In this document: in pieces, positions 23,154 through 32,156 of the stretch
How the letters are laid out: every line of letters starts with the position of its first letter
How positions within the stretch are numbered: the first letter of the stretch is position 1
NCBI GenBank assembly: GCA_014872655.1
Contig: WHHJ01000004.1
Coordinates: 1-57,166 of the forward strand
Source of the DNA: Clostridia bacterium
Lineage (GTDB): Bacteria > Bacillota > Clostridia > Oscillospirales > UBA644
DNA: 57,166 bases
Direction of reading: 5' to 3'
Position numbers and translations under genes: made by a program
Notes under the pieces: model-generated
The model's input: the letters and a program-made list of their open reading frames with translations, nothing else
Database searches by the model: none
Told to the model about the DNA's origin: nothing

Positions 23154-24686
23154 TTGGAACATCAACTGGTATTGGTTTTAGACTTTGGCGGACAATACAA
23201 CGAACTAATCGCACGCCGTATCCGGGAGTGCGGCGTTTATTGCGAGGTCAAACCGCATGATTTTGCAACGCCCGAGCAGATTCGGGCTATGCACCCTATC
23301 GGGATTGTTTTTACCGGCGGTCCTAACAGTGTATACGATCCCAACGCGCCGCATGTGCCGCAGGAACTTTTTGAGTTAGGCATTCCTGTTTTAGGCATCT
23401 GTTACGGCGCTCAGCTCATGGCTTATACGCTTGGCGGAACGGTTGCTCCGGCAGACAAGCGGGAGTACGGCAAACGTGAGATCACTTATGAAAAGAGTCT
23501 TTTGTTTGAGGGCGTGTCGGGGACCATTTGCTGGATGAGCCATACCGATCAAATTTCTCAGTTGCCGCAAGGGTTTGAAGTGCTTGCGCACACGGCCACT
23601 TGTCCGGTAGCCGCTTACGGAAACCCTGCCCGGAAGTTGTATGGAGTTCAGTTCCATCCGGAAGTGCTGCATACGCAGGACGGAACCTTGATGCTGCGTA
23701 ATTTTGTCTACTCGGTCTGCGGCGCTGTAGGCGATTGGACCATGCGCGGCTACGCGGCGGAGATGATTGAGTCTATTCGCCAAAAAGTGGGAGACGGCAA
23801 GGTTTTATGTGCTTTGTCCGGCGGCGTAGACAGCTCGGTTGCTGCCACCTTGGTCGGCAAAGCGATCGGCGCCAATCTCACCTGTATTTTTGTAGACCAC
23901 GGACTGTTGCGCAAAAATGAAGGCGACGAAGTCGAAGCGGCTTTTCGGTATATGCCGCTGCGGTTGGTACGAGTGAATGCGCAGCAGGATTATCTGGACC
24001 GTCTCAAAGGGGTGACCGATCCCGAGAAAAAGCGTAAGATTATCGGCGAGCAGTTTATCCGCACCTTTGAGCAGGAAGCCAAAAAGATCGGCAAGATCGA
24101 TTATTTGGTGCAGGGCACTATTTATCCGGACGTCATCGAGTCCGGCAAGGGTGACGCGGCGGTCATCAAAAGCCACCACAATGTCGGCGGGCTGCCGGAT
24201 CATGTGGATTTCAAAGAAATTATCGAGCCGCTTCGGCTTTTGTTTAAGGATGAAGTTCGGGCACTAGGACGTGAACTGGGGCTGTCCGAAACCTTAGTCA
24301 GCCGTCAGCCGTTTCCGGGACCGGGCCTTGCCGTTCGGGTCATCGGAGAAATTACCAAAGAAAAATTGGATATTCTGCGCGATGCAGACGCTATTTTCCG
24401 TCAGGAAGTGATGGACGCCGGACTGGACGGCACCATGGCCAATCAATATTTTGCCGTACTGACCGACATGCGCAGCGTCGGCGTCATGGGCGACGGCCGC
24501 ACCTACGACTACACGTTGGCCCTGCGCGCCGTTTCCACCACCGACTTTATGACCGCCGACTGGTGCCGCTTACCTTACGACGTCCTCGACCGCGCGTCCG
24601 CGCGCATCGTCAACGAGGTCGGCCACATCAACCGTATCGTCTACGACATCACCTCCAAGCCTCCCGCAACCATTGAGTGGGAATAA
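23154..24686 (+). CDS. guaA: GMP synthase (glutamine-hydrolysing)
   Basis: Converts XMP, glutamine and ATP into GMP, the last step of guanine nucleotide synthesis. The N-terminal class I amidotransferase domain has the GICYGAQ nucleophile Cys and the FHPEV His; the ATP pyrophosphatase domain has LSGGVDSSV; the C-terminal dimerisation domain ends KPPATIEWE. I favour a TTG start at 23154 (510 residues), placed behind AAAAAGGGGAATGG, over ATG 23121, which lacks a good ribosome site. It sits apart from the pur operon and no riboswitch is visible upstream. Confidence 0.97.
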   Translation: MEHQLVLVLDFGGQYNELIARRIRECGVYCEVKPHDFATPEQIRAMHPIGIVFTGGPNSVYDPNAPHVPQELFELGIPVLGICYGAQLMAYTLGGTVAPADKREYGKREITYEKSLLFEGVSGTICWMSHTDQISQLPQGFEVLAHTATCPVAAYGNPARKLYGVQFHPEVLHTQDGTLMLRNFVYSVCGAVGDWTMRGYAAEMIESIRQKVGDGKVLCALSGGVDSSVAATLVGKAIGANLTCIFVDHGLLRKNEGDEVEAAFRYMPLRLVRVNAQQDYLDRLKGVTDPEKKRKIIGEQFIRTFEQEAKKIGKIDYLVQGTIYPDVIESGKGDAAVIKSHHNVGGLPDHVDFKEIIEPLRLLFKDEVRALGRELGLSETLVSRQPFPGPGLAVRVIGEITKEKLDILRDADAIFRQEVMDAGLDGTMANQYFAVLTDMRSVGVMGDGRTYDYTLALRAVSTTDFMTADWCRLPYDVLDRASARIVNEVGHINRIVYDITSKPPATIEWE

Positions 24687-24738
24687 ATTACGCTATAATA
24701 CTTTTTAGGAGTGAAATTTCTATAGGAGCGATTATCAG

Positions 24739-25629
24739 ATGCCTATTCTACTTGACCATCAATTACGAGAACAAATCTCCTATAAAGTCGCGGAATTTCC
24801 TATCTGCTATTACCACGATGAGTTGGTGGAGTTGCCAAATTGGGCCGGGCCTTTGCATTGGCATCCTGATTTTGAAATTGCAACGGCGGAATGCGGAGTT
24901 TTAGATTGCCAAGTTGGAAAACAGCACATCATACTGGAAGCAGGGGATAGTATATTCATCAACGGAAATATGCTACACGGAATTAAACAGCTGTCAGGTG
25001 ATGTTCCAGATCCAATGCCGAATATTGTATTTCACGGTACGTTAATAGCTCCTGAGACAAGTATCATTTATCAAAAGTACATACGGCCTATTGCCCAATG
25101 TGATTTGTTGCCTTTCATTGTGTTTAGACAAAACGACCTTTCTCATGGTGAGATAAACTGTATTATTAAAAATATTTACAAGCAGATGAATGAGAAAATG
25201 GAATGTTATGAGTTGGCTGTTCAGCGTAACATCAGCCACATATTTGAATTTATATCATATAATTTTAGTCAACTTCCAAAATCTGAAGAGACACGCATAC
25301 AGATTAATGATCAAATTCGCTTTCAGAAGATGCTGATCTATATTTATAAAAACTATGCGGAGTCGGTGACACTTGAGGATATTGCAAAAGCTGCAGGCAT
25401 CAGTCGAAGTGAGGCAGGTCGATGTTTTCATACATATATGGGATGTTCTCCTGTTGAAGCACTGATTCGATACAGGCTTCAAATGGCACGTCAATTATTG
25501 AATGAAAGAACACAAACGCTCCAACAAATCAGTTATGCTTGTGGTTTTAATTCAGTCAACTATTTTAGTCGCCAGTTCAAGAAGAAATATGGATACCCTC
25601 CTCGTCAGAGAAACGATACTGGTAAATAG
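24739..25629 (+). CDS. AraC-family transcriptional regulator with cupin sensor
   Basis: A 296-residue regulator: an N-terminal cupin-type domain (LHWHPDFEIATAECG, then a GDSIFINGNMLHGI segment) that would bind a small molecule, and a C-terminal double helix-turn-helix (about 195-292, with LEDIAKAAGISRSEAGRCF and ISYACGFNSVNYFSRQFKKKYGYPP). Sequence and codons are noticeably more AT-rich than in guaA upstream. It lies 94 bases ahead of an MFS transporter, the likely target. A possible -10 (TATAAT at about 24693) lies upstream with a poorly spaced -35. Confidence 0.88.
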   Translation: MPILLDHQLREQISYKVAEFPICYYHDELVELPNWAGPLHWHPDFEIATAECGVLDCQVGKQHIILEAGDSIFINGNMLHGIKQLSGDVPDPMPNIVFHGTLIAPETSIIYQKYIRPIAQCDLLPFIVFRQNDLSHGEINCIIKNIYKQMNEKMECYELAVQRNISHIFEFISYNFSQLPKSEETRIQINDQIRFQKMLIYIYKNYAESVTLEDIAKAAGISRSEAGRCFHTYMGCSPVEALIRYRLQMARQLLNERTQTLQQISYACGFNSVNYFSRQFKKKYGYPPRQRNDTGK

Positions 25630-25723
25630 TGCTTAATTTTGGGGATTTTGTGTCTTTGCTATTGCCTAATGCGATGATATAATTAAGTTTGGAAATTATT
25701 AATCAAACTTGAAGGGAATCATC

Positions 25724-26920
25724 ATGACGGCACAAACAAATTACCAAAAAACACTTGTAGCTTGTTATCTTGGCTTTGTAACACAAGCTATATCTGCTAA
25801 TTTTGCACCACTGTTGTTTTTAACATTCAAAAGCACATACGGAATTACACTTGATAAGATTGCGATGATTCCGTTAGTATTTTATTTAACACAATTGCTT
25901 GTTGACCTTGCCGCGACTAAATTCGCCGATAAAATCGGATATCGTACCTGCGTTGTCACATCTCAGGTGTTATCGACTGTTGGCCTGATTCTGATGGCAA
26001 TTTTACCGGAGATACTTTCAGTACCGTTTATTGGAATTTTAATTTCGGTAGTGCTTTATGCTATAGGAAGCGGTCTTATCGAGGTTTTGGTAAGCCCTAT
26101 CGTCGAAGCCTGCCCTTTTGAAAACAAAGACGGAGTGATGAGCTTGTTGCATTCTTTCTATTGTTGGGGTGCAATGGGCGTGATTTTAGGTTCTACTATT
26201 TTTTTTGCTGTATTCGGCATAGAGAATTGGAAAATACTTACTTTTATTTGGGCATTAATTCCGTTTTATAACACATTTAACTTTATCAACTGCCCTATAG
26301 AGCGGTTGACGGAAGACGGAAAGAGCATGGGAATAAGCAAGCTGCTAAAAACGCCGATTTTCTGGTTGATGATACTACTTATGGTATGTTCTGGCGCCTC
26401 AGAAGCAACGATGTCTCAATGGACATCGGCATTTACTGAATCAGCTATTGGAGTATCTAAAACGATTGGTGATTTGGCAGGTCCGTGTATGTTTGCCATG
26501 TTTATGGGTATATCCCGTATGCTGTACGGAAAGTTTAGCGAAAAACTCAATTTAACCAAAGTGATGCTTGTTTGCGGAATTATGTGCGCCGTTTGCTATT
26601 TGTTGGCTTCAATGTCAACGTTGCCGATTCTCGGACTTGCAGGTTGCGCTCTTTGCGGTTTAGCAGTTGGTATTATGTGGCCGGGATCTATAAGCATATC
26701 CTCGCAGGAATGTCCAAGGGGTGGAACTGCGATGTTTGCATTCTTAGCCTTAGCCGGAGATTTGGGTGCTACGGTAAGTCCCACTATGGTAGGTAGCCTT
26801 TCTGAAATGACAGGCGGCAATCTTAAAATGGGATTGTTTGTAGCAACAGTATTCCCTGTGGTTCTTGTATTTGGATTGTTAATTCTAAAGAGTAAAGTTG
26901 GAAAAGCACAAAAAAGATGA
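25724..26920 (+). CDS. MFS transporter
   Basis: A 398-residue integral membrane protein with about 12 predicted helices in two halves, resembling the sugar/drug proton-linked major facilitator group. The loop after helix 2 (KFADKIGYR) fits the MFS A-motif pattern. ATG 25724 follows GAAGGGA; an upstream in-frame start at 25709 lacks a site. It is paired with the AraC regulator, and both are AT-rich compared with neighbours, suggesting they arrived together. The substrate cannot be predicted. Confidence 0.85.
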   Translation: MTAQTNYQKTLVACYLGFVTQAISANFAPLLFLTFKSTYGITLDKIAMIPLVFYLTQLLVDLAATKFADKIGYRTCVVTSQVLSTVGLILMAILPEILSVPFIGILISVVLYAIGSGLIEVLVSPIVEACPFENKDGVMSLLHSFYCWGAMGVILGSTIFFAVFGIENWKILTFIWALIPFYNTFNFINCPIERLTEDGKSMGISKLLKTPIFWLMILLMVCSGASEATMSQWTSAFTESAIGVSKTIGDLAGPCMFAMFMGISRMLYGKFSEKLNLTKVMLVCGIMCAVCYLLASMSTLPILGLAGCALCGLAVGIMWPGSISISSQECPRGGTAMFAFLALAGDLGATVSPTMVGSLSEMTGGNLKMGLFVATVFPVVLVFGLLILKSKVGKAQKR

Positions 26921-27172
26921 TAGTTTTTATGGAGAGCGATTCCAACGTTTTATTGAACTGAAAAATATTTTGAGTTTTTTCAAAAAAGTATGGAAACGTA
27001 TATTAATTACACCTGATATTCTTATCAGCATGGTAACACTATGCAATGAAAAATCTAATAGTTTATACTTTATGGTTAATACAGAGAATGTAAATCCCAC
27101 AAGTGGAACTTTCTAAATAGAACTGTTTAAGTTACGGTTTAGGGGAGTGAATGAGAGAATATGAAAGTTGAT

Positions 27173-27216
27173 AAGCGCCCGAGCCCCTTGAAAATAAAGG
27201 ACTTTCGGGCGCTTTT
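27173..27216 (+). terminator. Terminator in the MFS-membrane protein gap
   Basis: AAGCGCCCGA (27173-27182) pairs with TCGGGCGCTT (27205-27214) and TTT follows. It lies 250 bases after the MFS stop. The remainder of the 441-base gap (26921-27361) has only an unconvincing 72-codon frame and no recognised RNA. Confidence 0.75.
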
Positions 27217-27361
27217 TGCAAAACAGAAAAACGGACTGCAATGTTTTTTAATTCGCAGCAGCAAAAGATGCTAGCAAACTTGTTTTATTTAAAAGCATCA
27301 AGATTCATTAAAAAAGAGAATTTTGCTGTAAGGTGCAGAATTTGACGGAAAGGAGTACTCC

Positions 27362-28363
27362 ATGAAAAATAAGCAATTGAACCGATATGGTCTTTTCGCG
27401 TGTTTAGGTGTGTTAGTTGCTTCGGTTTATCCACTTTATATGGGGGTGAAAGTCCTGGCGGACATGTTGATCAACGGCGCGGTGATGAAAGAAAATTATC
27501 CCAAATATATCATCCCCTATACGCCTATTTGTATCGCCCTGTTAGTCGGGGTGCTGTTGATGCCGGTATGGATAAAACGGGTGCGGCGCTTTGCGTTGTT
27601 TGCAGGGTCAGTCGTCTCTGCGGCGGTATTCTTTGTTGTTGAAATTCTGTTTGAAAAAAAGGTCGTGGTTTCTACGGCGCACACGTCAGCCGTTCTGGAA
27701 GATTGGCAAATGTATATGTGCTATACCGTGCGGGACGGATTGGGTGGAACCGTGACGTCCTATAAAACGCAAACACCGGTGGAAATTCTGATGGGAGATT
27801 ATAATCCCGCTTTCAAACTGCATTTTTATCTCATTTCCGTCCTCCTGATTTTATCCGTTTTAAGTTGCCTGTATGGATTTGCCCGCATGATATGGGACGG
27901 GGATCGGAGCCGGTTTAAGCCTCTGGTGATCCAATCCATTGCGTGCCTGGCTTTTTTGGGGCTCTGTATTCTGGCTTGCTTTACGGCGTTTTGGCGAGAC
28001 GGAAATCTTGAGGTGTCCGCGGTCTCCGCTGTTTTGATGACGGTGTTCTTTGTTCTTTTCGGCCTGGTCGGCGGACTTTATACCGGATCCTTTTTGCTCG
28101 GAAAATCTAAAATAATTTCCATCGTTGTTCCCGCGATTGTTTCTTCGGTGTTCACCGCTCTGATGTATGTGGGAGAAATGATTCTGCTGCACGGACATTT
28201 ATATGTTTTGGGAAAAGGTTTCCTTTTTGCGAGCCTGCCGGGGATCGTTTTGGCGCCGTTTGATATCCTGGTGGTTCTTGCCGGCGGTGTTATTACCGGT
28301 TTTCTTTTTAACTGGTTCAACAAACTCGGAAAAACAGAAAAGCTTGAACGTGCAGACGGCTGA
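27362..28363 (+). CDS. Polytopic membrane protein of unknown function
   Basis: A 333-residue protein with about eight hydrophobic helices (roughly 10-35, 50-70, 75-95, 150-175, 185-210, 215-240, 250-270 and 285-315). A hydrophilic loop (about 97-145) between helices 3 and 4 is probably exposed. ATG 27362 follows AAAGGAGTACTCC. I recognise no family motif. The next transcription unit has a fluoride riboswitch; there is no sign that this gene shares it. Confidence 0.6.
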   Translation: MKNKQLNRYGLFACLGVLVASVYPLYMGVKVLADMLINGAVMKENYPKYIIPYTPICIALLVGVLLMPVWIKRVRRFALFAGSVVSAAVFFVVEILFEKKVVVSTAHTSAVLEDWQMYMCYTVRDGLGGTVTSYKTQTPVEILMGDYNPAFKLHFYLISVLLILSVLSCLYGFARMIWDGDRSRFKPLVIQSIACLAFLGLCILACFTAFWRDGNLEVSAVSAVLMTVFFVLFGLVGGLYTGSFLLGKSKIISIVVPAIVSSVFTALMYVGEMILLHGHLYVLGKGFLFASLPGIVLAPFDILVVLAGGVITGFLFNWFNKLGKTEKLERADG

Positions 28364-28443
28364 TTTTTTTGATTCGTTGGGACACAATCCTTTTTCATGA
28401 TTGCGCCGGTTGTAAACAATTTGCAAACAGTTCCATAAACTAC

Positions 28444-28472
28444 TTGCATTGGCTGAAAACTTGGTGTAGAAT
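28444..28472 (+). promoter_or_regulatory. Promoter of the fluoride riboswitch transcript
   Basis: TTGCAT (28444-28449), 17-bp spacer, TAGAAT (28467-28472); the transcript would start within a few bases of the aptamer. Confidence 0.65.
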
Positions 28473-28479
28473 AGATGCA

Positions 28480-28571
28480 GGGAATGAAGTTCTCCCTAAG
28501 GCGTAAGCCTTAAACTGCTGAATTTAAGCTGATGACTTCTGTGAATTTTTCGCAGGAGGCATCAGCTTTTT
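28480..28571 (+). promoter_or_regulatory. Fluoride (crcB-motif) riboswitch with terminator
   Basis: The aptamer matches the crcB motif: GGGAATGAAGTTCTCCC (28480-28496), then AACTGCT and AGCTGATGACTTCTG (28528-28542). An extra GTAA-capped hairpin (AAGGC/GCCTT) sits in the variable region. The terminator helix AAGCTGATG (28526-28534) to CATCAGCTT (28560-28568), extended inward by CTTCTGTG/CGCAGGAG pairs and followed by T residues, competes with the aptamer 3' side. Fluoride binding is expected to prevent termination and switch on the antiporter gene 21 bases downstream. Confidence 0.88.
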
Positions 28572-28591
28572 GCGTATTGGGAGGAAGAAAA

Positions 28592-29801
28592 ATGCTCACA
28601 TCACTCGCTTTGATTTTTTGGGTCGGTCTGTCGACGGCCGCAATCTGTCAAAAATTAAAATTGCCGCGTATTATCGGTATGCTGATTACCGGAATTGTTT
28701 TAGGCCCCTATGTACTGGATTGGCTAGATCCATCTATTTTATCCATTTCATCAGAATTGCGTCAAATGGCGCTGGTTATTATTTTGTTGAAAGCGGGGTT
28801 GTCGTTAGATCTTGCCGATCTAAAAAAAAGTCGGGCGCCCGGCCATTATGATGTCTTGTGTCCCTGCCAGTTTTGAAATTTTGGCCTTTTTCCTTTTTGC
28901 GCCTTACTTGCTCGGCGTTTCAAGAATCGAGGCGGCCGTGATGGGCGCGGTTCTGGGTGCGGTTTCGCCGGCCGTGGTTGTTCCGAGAATGGTGCAGTTG
29001 ATCGACGCCAAATACGGCACTTCCAAAAGTATTCCGCAGCTGATTATGGCAGGCGCATCCTGCGATGATATTTTTGTGATCGTCTTATTTACCACTTTTG
29101 TCAGTATGGCGCAGGGGGGGCAGGTTCACGTGCTGGATTTTGTCAATATCCCTGTTTCCATTGTGCTGGGCATTGCGTTGGGGGCAGTTGTCGGATTTGT
29201 TCTTGCCTGGTTTTTTGAAACGTCTTATGCACATCGGAACGGGATTCGAAACAGTATCAAAGTGTTGATTCTTTTAGGTGTTTCTTTCTTGCTTTTGGCC
29301 ATCGAAACTTGGGCCAAACAGATTGTGTCCGTTTCCGGATTGCTGGCGGTTGTCAGTATGGCGTGTGTGATGAAGATGAAAAGTTCGGATTCGGTGGGTA
29401 AAAGACTGTCTGAAAAATTCGGCAAGTTGTGGATTGCCGCAGAAATTCTTCTTTTTGTATTGGTCGGTGCGGCGGTTGATATTCGTTATACGATGCAGGC
29501 CGGCGTTGCCGCGATTGCGATGATATTGATTGCGCTGATATGCCGGGGCATCGGGGTTTTGCTTTGTTTGATTCGAACGCCGCTAACGTTCAAAGAGCGC
29601 CTTTTTTGTGTGATTGCCTATTTGCCGAAAGCGACCGTACAGGCCGCAATCGGTTCTGTCCCGTTATCGATGGGGCTTTCCTGCGGTCCGCTTGTTTTGT
29701 CTGTTGCCGTGCTGGCGATCCTAATCACCGCGCCGCTCGGTGCGCTGGGGATCGATTGCAGTGCCCGCAGATGGCTTTCACATGATGTGGCGGATTCTTG
29801 A
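28592..29801 (+). pseudogene. Cation/proton antiporter (CPA family), fluoride-responsive, frameshifted at an A8 run
   Basis: Two frames together give one CPA-type membrane antiporter of about 400 residues. Frame one (ATG 28592, site GGGAGGAAG) runs to 28876 and frame two covers about 28830-29801. The break is at eight A residues (28822-28829): removing one A gives DLKKVGRPAIMMSCVPASFE, joining the two parts as in intact homologues. Such antiporters under fluoride riboswitches protect against fluoride. The gene could be inactive, read through by transcriptional slippage on A8, phase-variable, or a sequencing error. The downstream part is fully open, with no other damage, which argues against an old pseudogene. 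Confidence 0.85.
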
Positions 29802-29826
29802 CAAGCCGATACGGATATGATACAAT
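29798..29826 (+). promoter_or_regulatory. Promoter of the cysteine desulfurase gene, -35 overlapping a stop codon
   Basis: TTGACA (29798-29803), 17-bp spacer, TACAAT (29821-29826). The TGA stop of the antiporter (29799-29801) is inside the -35 box. Confidence 0.8.
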
Positions 29827-29866
29827 AAAAAAAATATCCGATTCATCCGTGCAGGGAGGAACTTTT

Positions 29867-31009
29867 ATGTTTGTGTATGCCGATCAGGCGGCAACGACAC
29901 GTATAGACGAACGTGTGCTTTCAGCCATGATGCCGTATTTAAAAGATGGGTATGGCAATGCCGGCAGTCTGCATACGCTCGGGGAACAGGCCCGGCAGGC
30001 CTTACAAACGGCACGTGCCCAGGTGGCGGCGCTGATCGGGGCCGATGCGGATGAGATTTATTTTACATCCGGCGGCACCGAGTCTAATAATTGGGTGATT
30101 CAAAGCGTTGCACAATCCTTTCGGCAAAAAGGGACACATTTTATCTGTACGGATATTGAGCATCATGCGGTGCTGCATCCGTTTGAGCATCTGCAAAAGC
30201 AGGGATATGACGTCTCTTATCTGCATGCCGATGCACAAGGACGTGTAGCAGCTCAGCAACTGGCCGAGGCCTTGCGTCCGGACACGATTCTGGTCAGCGT
30301 GATGACGGCCAATAACGAACTCGGAACGATCGAGCCGATTGAATCGTTGGCGCAAATTGCGGCGCAGCACAACGTATTCTTTCACACCGATGCGGTTGCC
30401 GCCGTAGGACATATGCCGATTGATGTGCAAAAAACAGGCGTGGATTTTTTGAGCCTGTCCGGGCATAAGTTTCATGCTCCCAAGGGGGTTGGCGCTTTGT
30501 ATGTTCGGCGCGGGGTCGAGCTGCCGGCCTGGATGTTCGGTGGCGGACAGGAACGGGGAAAACGGCCGGGTACGGAAAATATTCCGGCGATTGTCGGTCT
30601 GGGTCGAGCTGCGCAGCTGGCCCGGGAGCATTTATCCGAGAATATGGCTTATATCGGCGGCTTGCGCGACCGTTTGCGGCAGGGCATTGCCGCGCGGATC
30701 GAGCGTTGCCGGTTTTATACTCCCACAGACGGTGCATTACCAGGAATTTTAAATGTTGCTTTTGCCTCAGTCAGCGGGGAAGCGGTGCTGCACTTGCTGG
30801 ATATGCGCGGTATTTGCGCGTCGGCGGGTTCTGCGTGTAATGCGCGCCAAACCGAACGGTCGCATGTCATCCAAGCCATCGGAGCCTCCGAGGAATACGC
30901 GGACGGCGTTGTCCGGTTTAGTTTGGATCAGACCAATACCCCGCAAGAAGTAGATGATATTTTACATGCTTTAACAGAGATTGTTTCTCAACTTCGAAAA
31001 ATCTCATAG
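29867..31009 (+). CDS. Cysteine desulfurase (NifS/IscS-like)
   Basis: A 380-residue PLP enzyme that takes sulfur from cysteine for Fe-S cluster or thio-cofactor synthesis. The PLP lysine is in SLSGHKFHAPKG, the HTDAVAAVGH Asp/His region is present, and the active Cys lies in the ASAGSACNA loop. The short active-site loop resembles the NifS/IscS group more than SufS. ATG 29867 follows GGGAGGAAC. No iscU or thiI is adjacent; two small cupin genes follow closely, and a shared transcript is likely. The sulfur acceptor is not evident. Confidence 0.92.
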   Translation: MFVYADQAATTRIDERVLSAMMPYLKDGYGNAGSLHTLGEQARQALQTARAQVAALIGADADEIYFTSGGTESNNWVIQSVAQSFRQKGTHFICTDIEHHAVLHPFEHLQKQGYDVSYLHADAQGRVAAQQLAEALRPDTILVSVMTANNELGTIEPIESLAQIAAQHNVFFHTDAVAAVGHMPIDVQKTGVDFLSLSGHKFHAPKGVGALYVRRGVELPAWMFGGGQERGKRPGTENIPAIVGLGRAAQLAREHLSENMAYIGGLRDRLRQGIAARIERCRFYTPTDGALPGILNVAFASVSGEAVLHLLDMRGICASAGSACNARQTERSHVIQAIGASEEYADGVVRFSLDQTNTPQEVDDILHALTEIVSQLRKIS

Positions 31010-31044
31010 AAATATTTTACTCAGATAAAGGAGGACCCTGAACG

Positions 31045-31392
31045 ATGATTCACAAAAAGGAACAAATGCCGGTGCAGATCCGGCCGCAAATGCGGGGAGG
31101 AAAAGGACAGGCACAGATCACGACTTTATTTGCGCCGGAAGAGATTACGTCTTCGGTGCGGATGTGTGCTCAGATTCGGCTGCAGCCGGGATGTTCGATC
31201 GGGCTGCATGAACATGCAACCGAGGATGAAATTTATTATTTGTTGCAGGGTACCGGTGTGGTGATGGAGGATGGCAAGTCCTATCCGGTACAGGCCGGCG
31301 ATGCGGTATTGACGGGTAACGGAGAAAGTCATGCTATTGAAAATACCGGAGATGAAGACCTGGTTCTGTTTGCCGTTGTTGTGACTTATTAA
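31045..31392 (+). CDS. Small cupin-domain protein (first of tandem pair)
   Basis: A single-domain cupin of 115 residues. The metal-binding motifs are visible: GLHEHATEDEIYYLLQG (His, His, Glu) and GDAVLTGNGESHAIENTG (final His). ATG 31045 follows AAAGGAGGACC, 35 bases after the desulfurase. It is clearly paralogous to the next gene, sharing the DEIYY, GDA, LTGNG and SH blocks. Small cupins bind metals or small acids; the ligand here is unknown. Confidence 0.82.
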   Translation: MIHKKEQMPVQIRPQMRGGKGQAQITTLFAPEEITSSVRMCAQIRLQPGCSIGLHEHATEDEIYYLLQGTGVVMEDGKSYPVQAGDAVLTGNGESHAIENTGDEDLVLFAVVVTY

Positions 31393-31496
31393 AAAAGATA
31401 GATTCACACCGGCATTTGAACCGGCTGTGGTAGTAGCGACAGATGAAAGATAAAAGAAAAAATAGATTGAAACAATGCAGAAAGGTGGTTTTTTAG

Positions 31497-31847
31497 ATGA
31501 TTCGAAAGGCTTCAGAAATGGATCGGGAAGTGGTCCCCAACATGTGCGGCGGCGAGGGAGACGTTGTATTGGATTATGCGTTTCACGGCAATGAAATCAC
31601 CAGCAAGGTAACCGCTTGCTGTACGGTGACGTTGGCGCCTGGTGCAAGTGTCGGACCGCATACGCATCCAACCGATGACGAGATTTATTATATCATCAGT
31701 GGTCAGGGTGAAGTGATCGAGGATGACGGAAAAAAAGTAGCCGTCGGCCCCGGTGACGCGATTCTGACCGGTAACGGAGGCAGCCATCAGATAGCGAATA
31801 TCGGCCGGCAGCCGTTGGTCTTTTTAGCCGTTGTGATTGATTATTAA
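31497..31847 (+). CDS. Small cupin-domain protein (second of tandem pair)
   Basis: A 116-residue paralogue of the preceding cupin with the motifs GPHTHPTDDEIYYIISGQG and GDAILTGNGGSHQIANIG. The N-terminal 35 residues differ from the first copy and include GGEGDVVLDYAF. ATG 31497 follows AGAAAGGTGG. A strong terminator follows. The pair probably arose by tandem duplication. Confidence 0.82.
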   Translation: MIRKASEMDREVVPNMCGGEGDVVLDYAFHGNEITSKVTACCTVTLAPGASVGPHTHPTDDEIYYIISGQGEVIEDDGKKVAVGPGDAILTGNGGSHQIANIGRQPLVFLAVVIDY

Positions 31848-31860
31848 GCTGAATATCATG

Positions 31861-31894
31861 CAGCCGTTTCTGCAAGGAAACGGCTGTTGTTTTT
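31861..31894 (+). terminator. Terminator after the cupin pair
   Basis: CAGCCGTTTC (31861-31870) pairs perfectly with GAAACGGCTG (31877-31886), then TTGTTTTT. The rest of 31895-32117 holds no convincing gene. Confidence 0.88.
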
Positions 31895-32117
31895 GGCAGA
31901 GTTAATTTGAAAACAAGCGGGATAATCGATCGTGGTTGTCTCGATACCGGTTTGTTCCGGATTCGAAGCTTTTTCGGACACTTTGGCAAAAAAATACATC
32001 GCAGGACAGGCTGGCGGATCCATTGTTTTGGAGTCTTTTTTAGTTGCTTTTGTAAAAAATGCTTTGTCGTTTAGCCTTGAATAGTCCGGACTATCAACCC
32101 TGAATGACCGTACAAAG

Positions 32118-32151
32118 AACCTCCGCAGCCCAATGATGCGCCGCGGAGGTT
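32118..32151 (-). terminator. Hairpin after the XRE regulator
   Basis: AACCTCCGC (32118-32126) pairs with GCGGAGGTT (32143-32151). On the minus strand TCTTTGT follows, a weak T tract. Confidence 0.5.
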
Positions 32152-32156
32152 GTTGA

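Noticed and set aside
26898..27116. A 72-codon frame after the MFS gene
   Set aside because: It overlaps the end of the MFS gene, has no ribosome site and no recognisable similarity; AT-rich sequence easily yields such frames.
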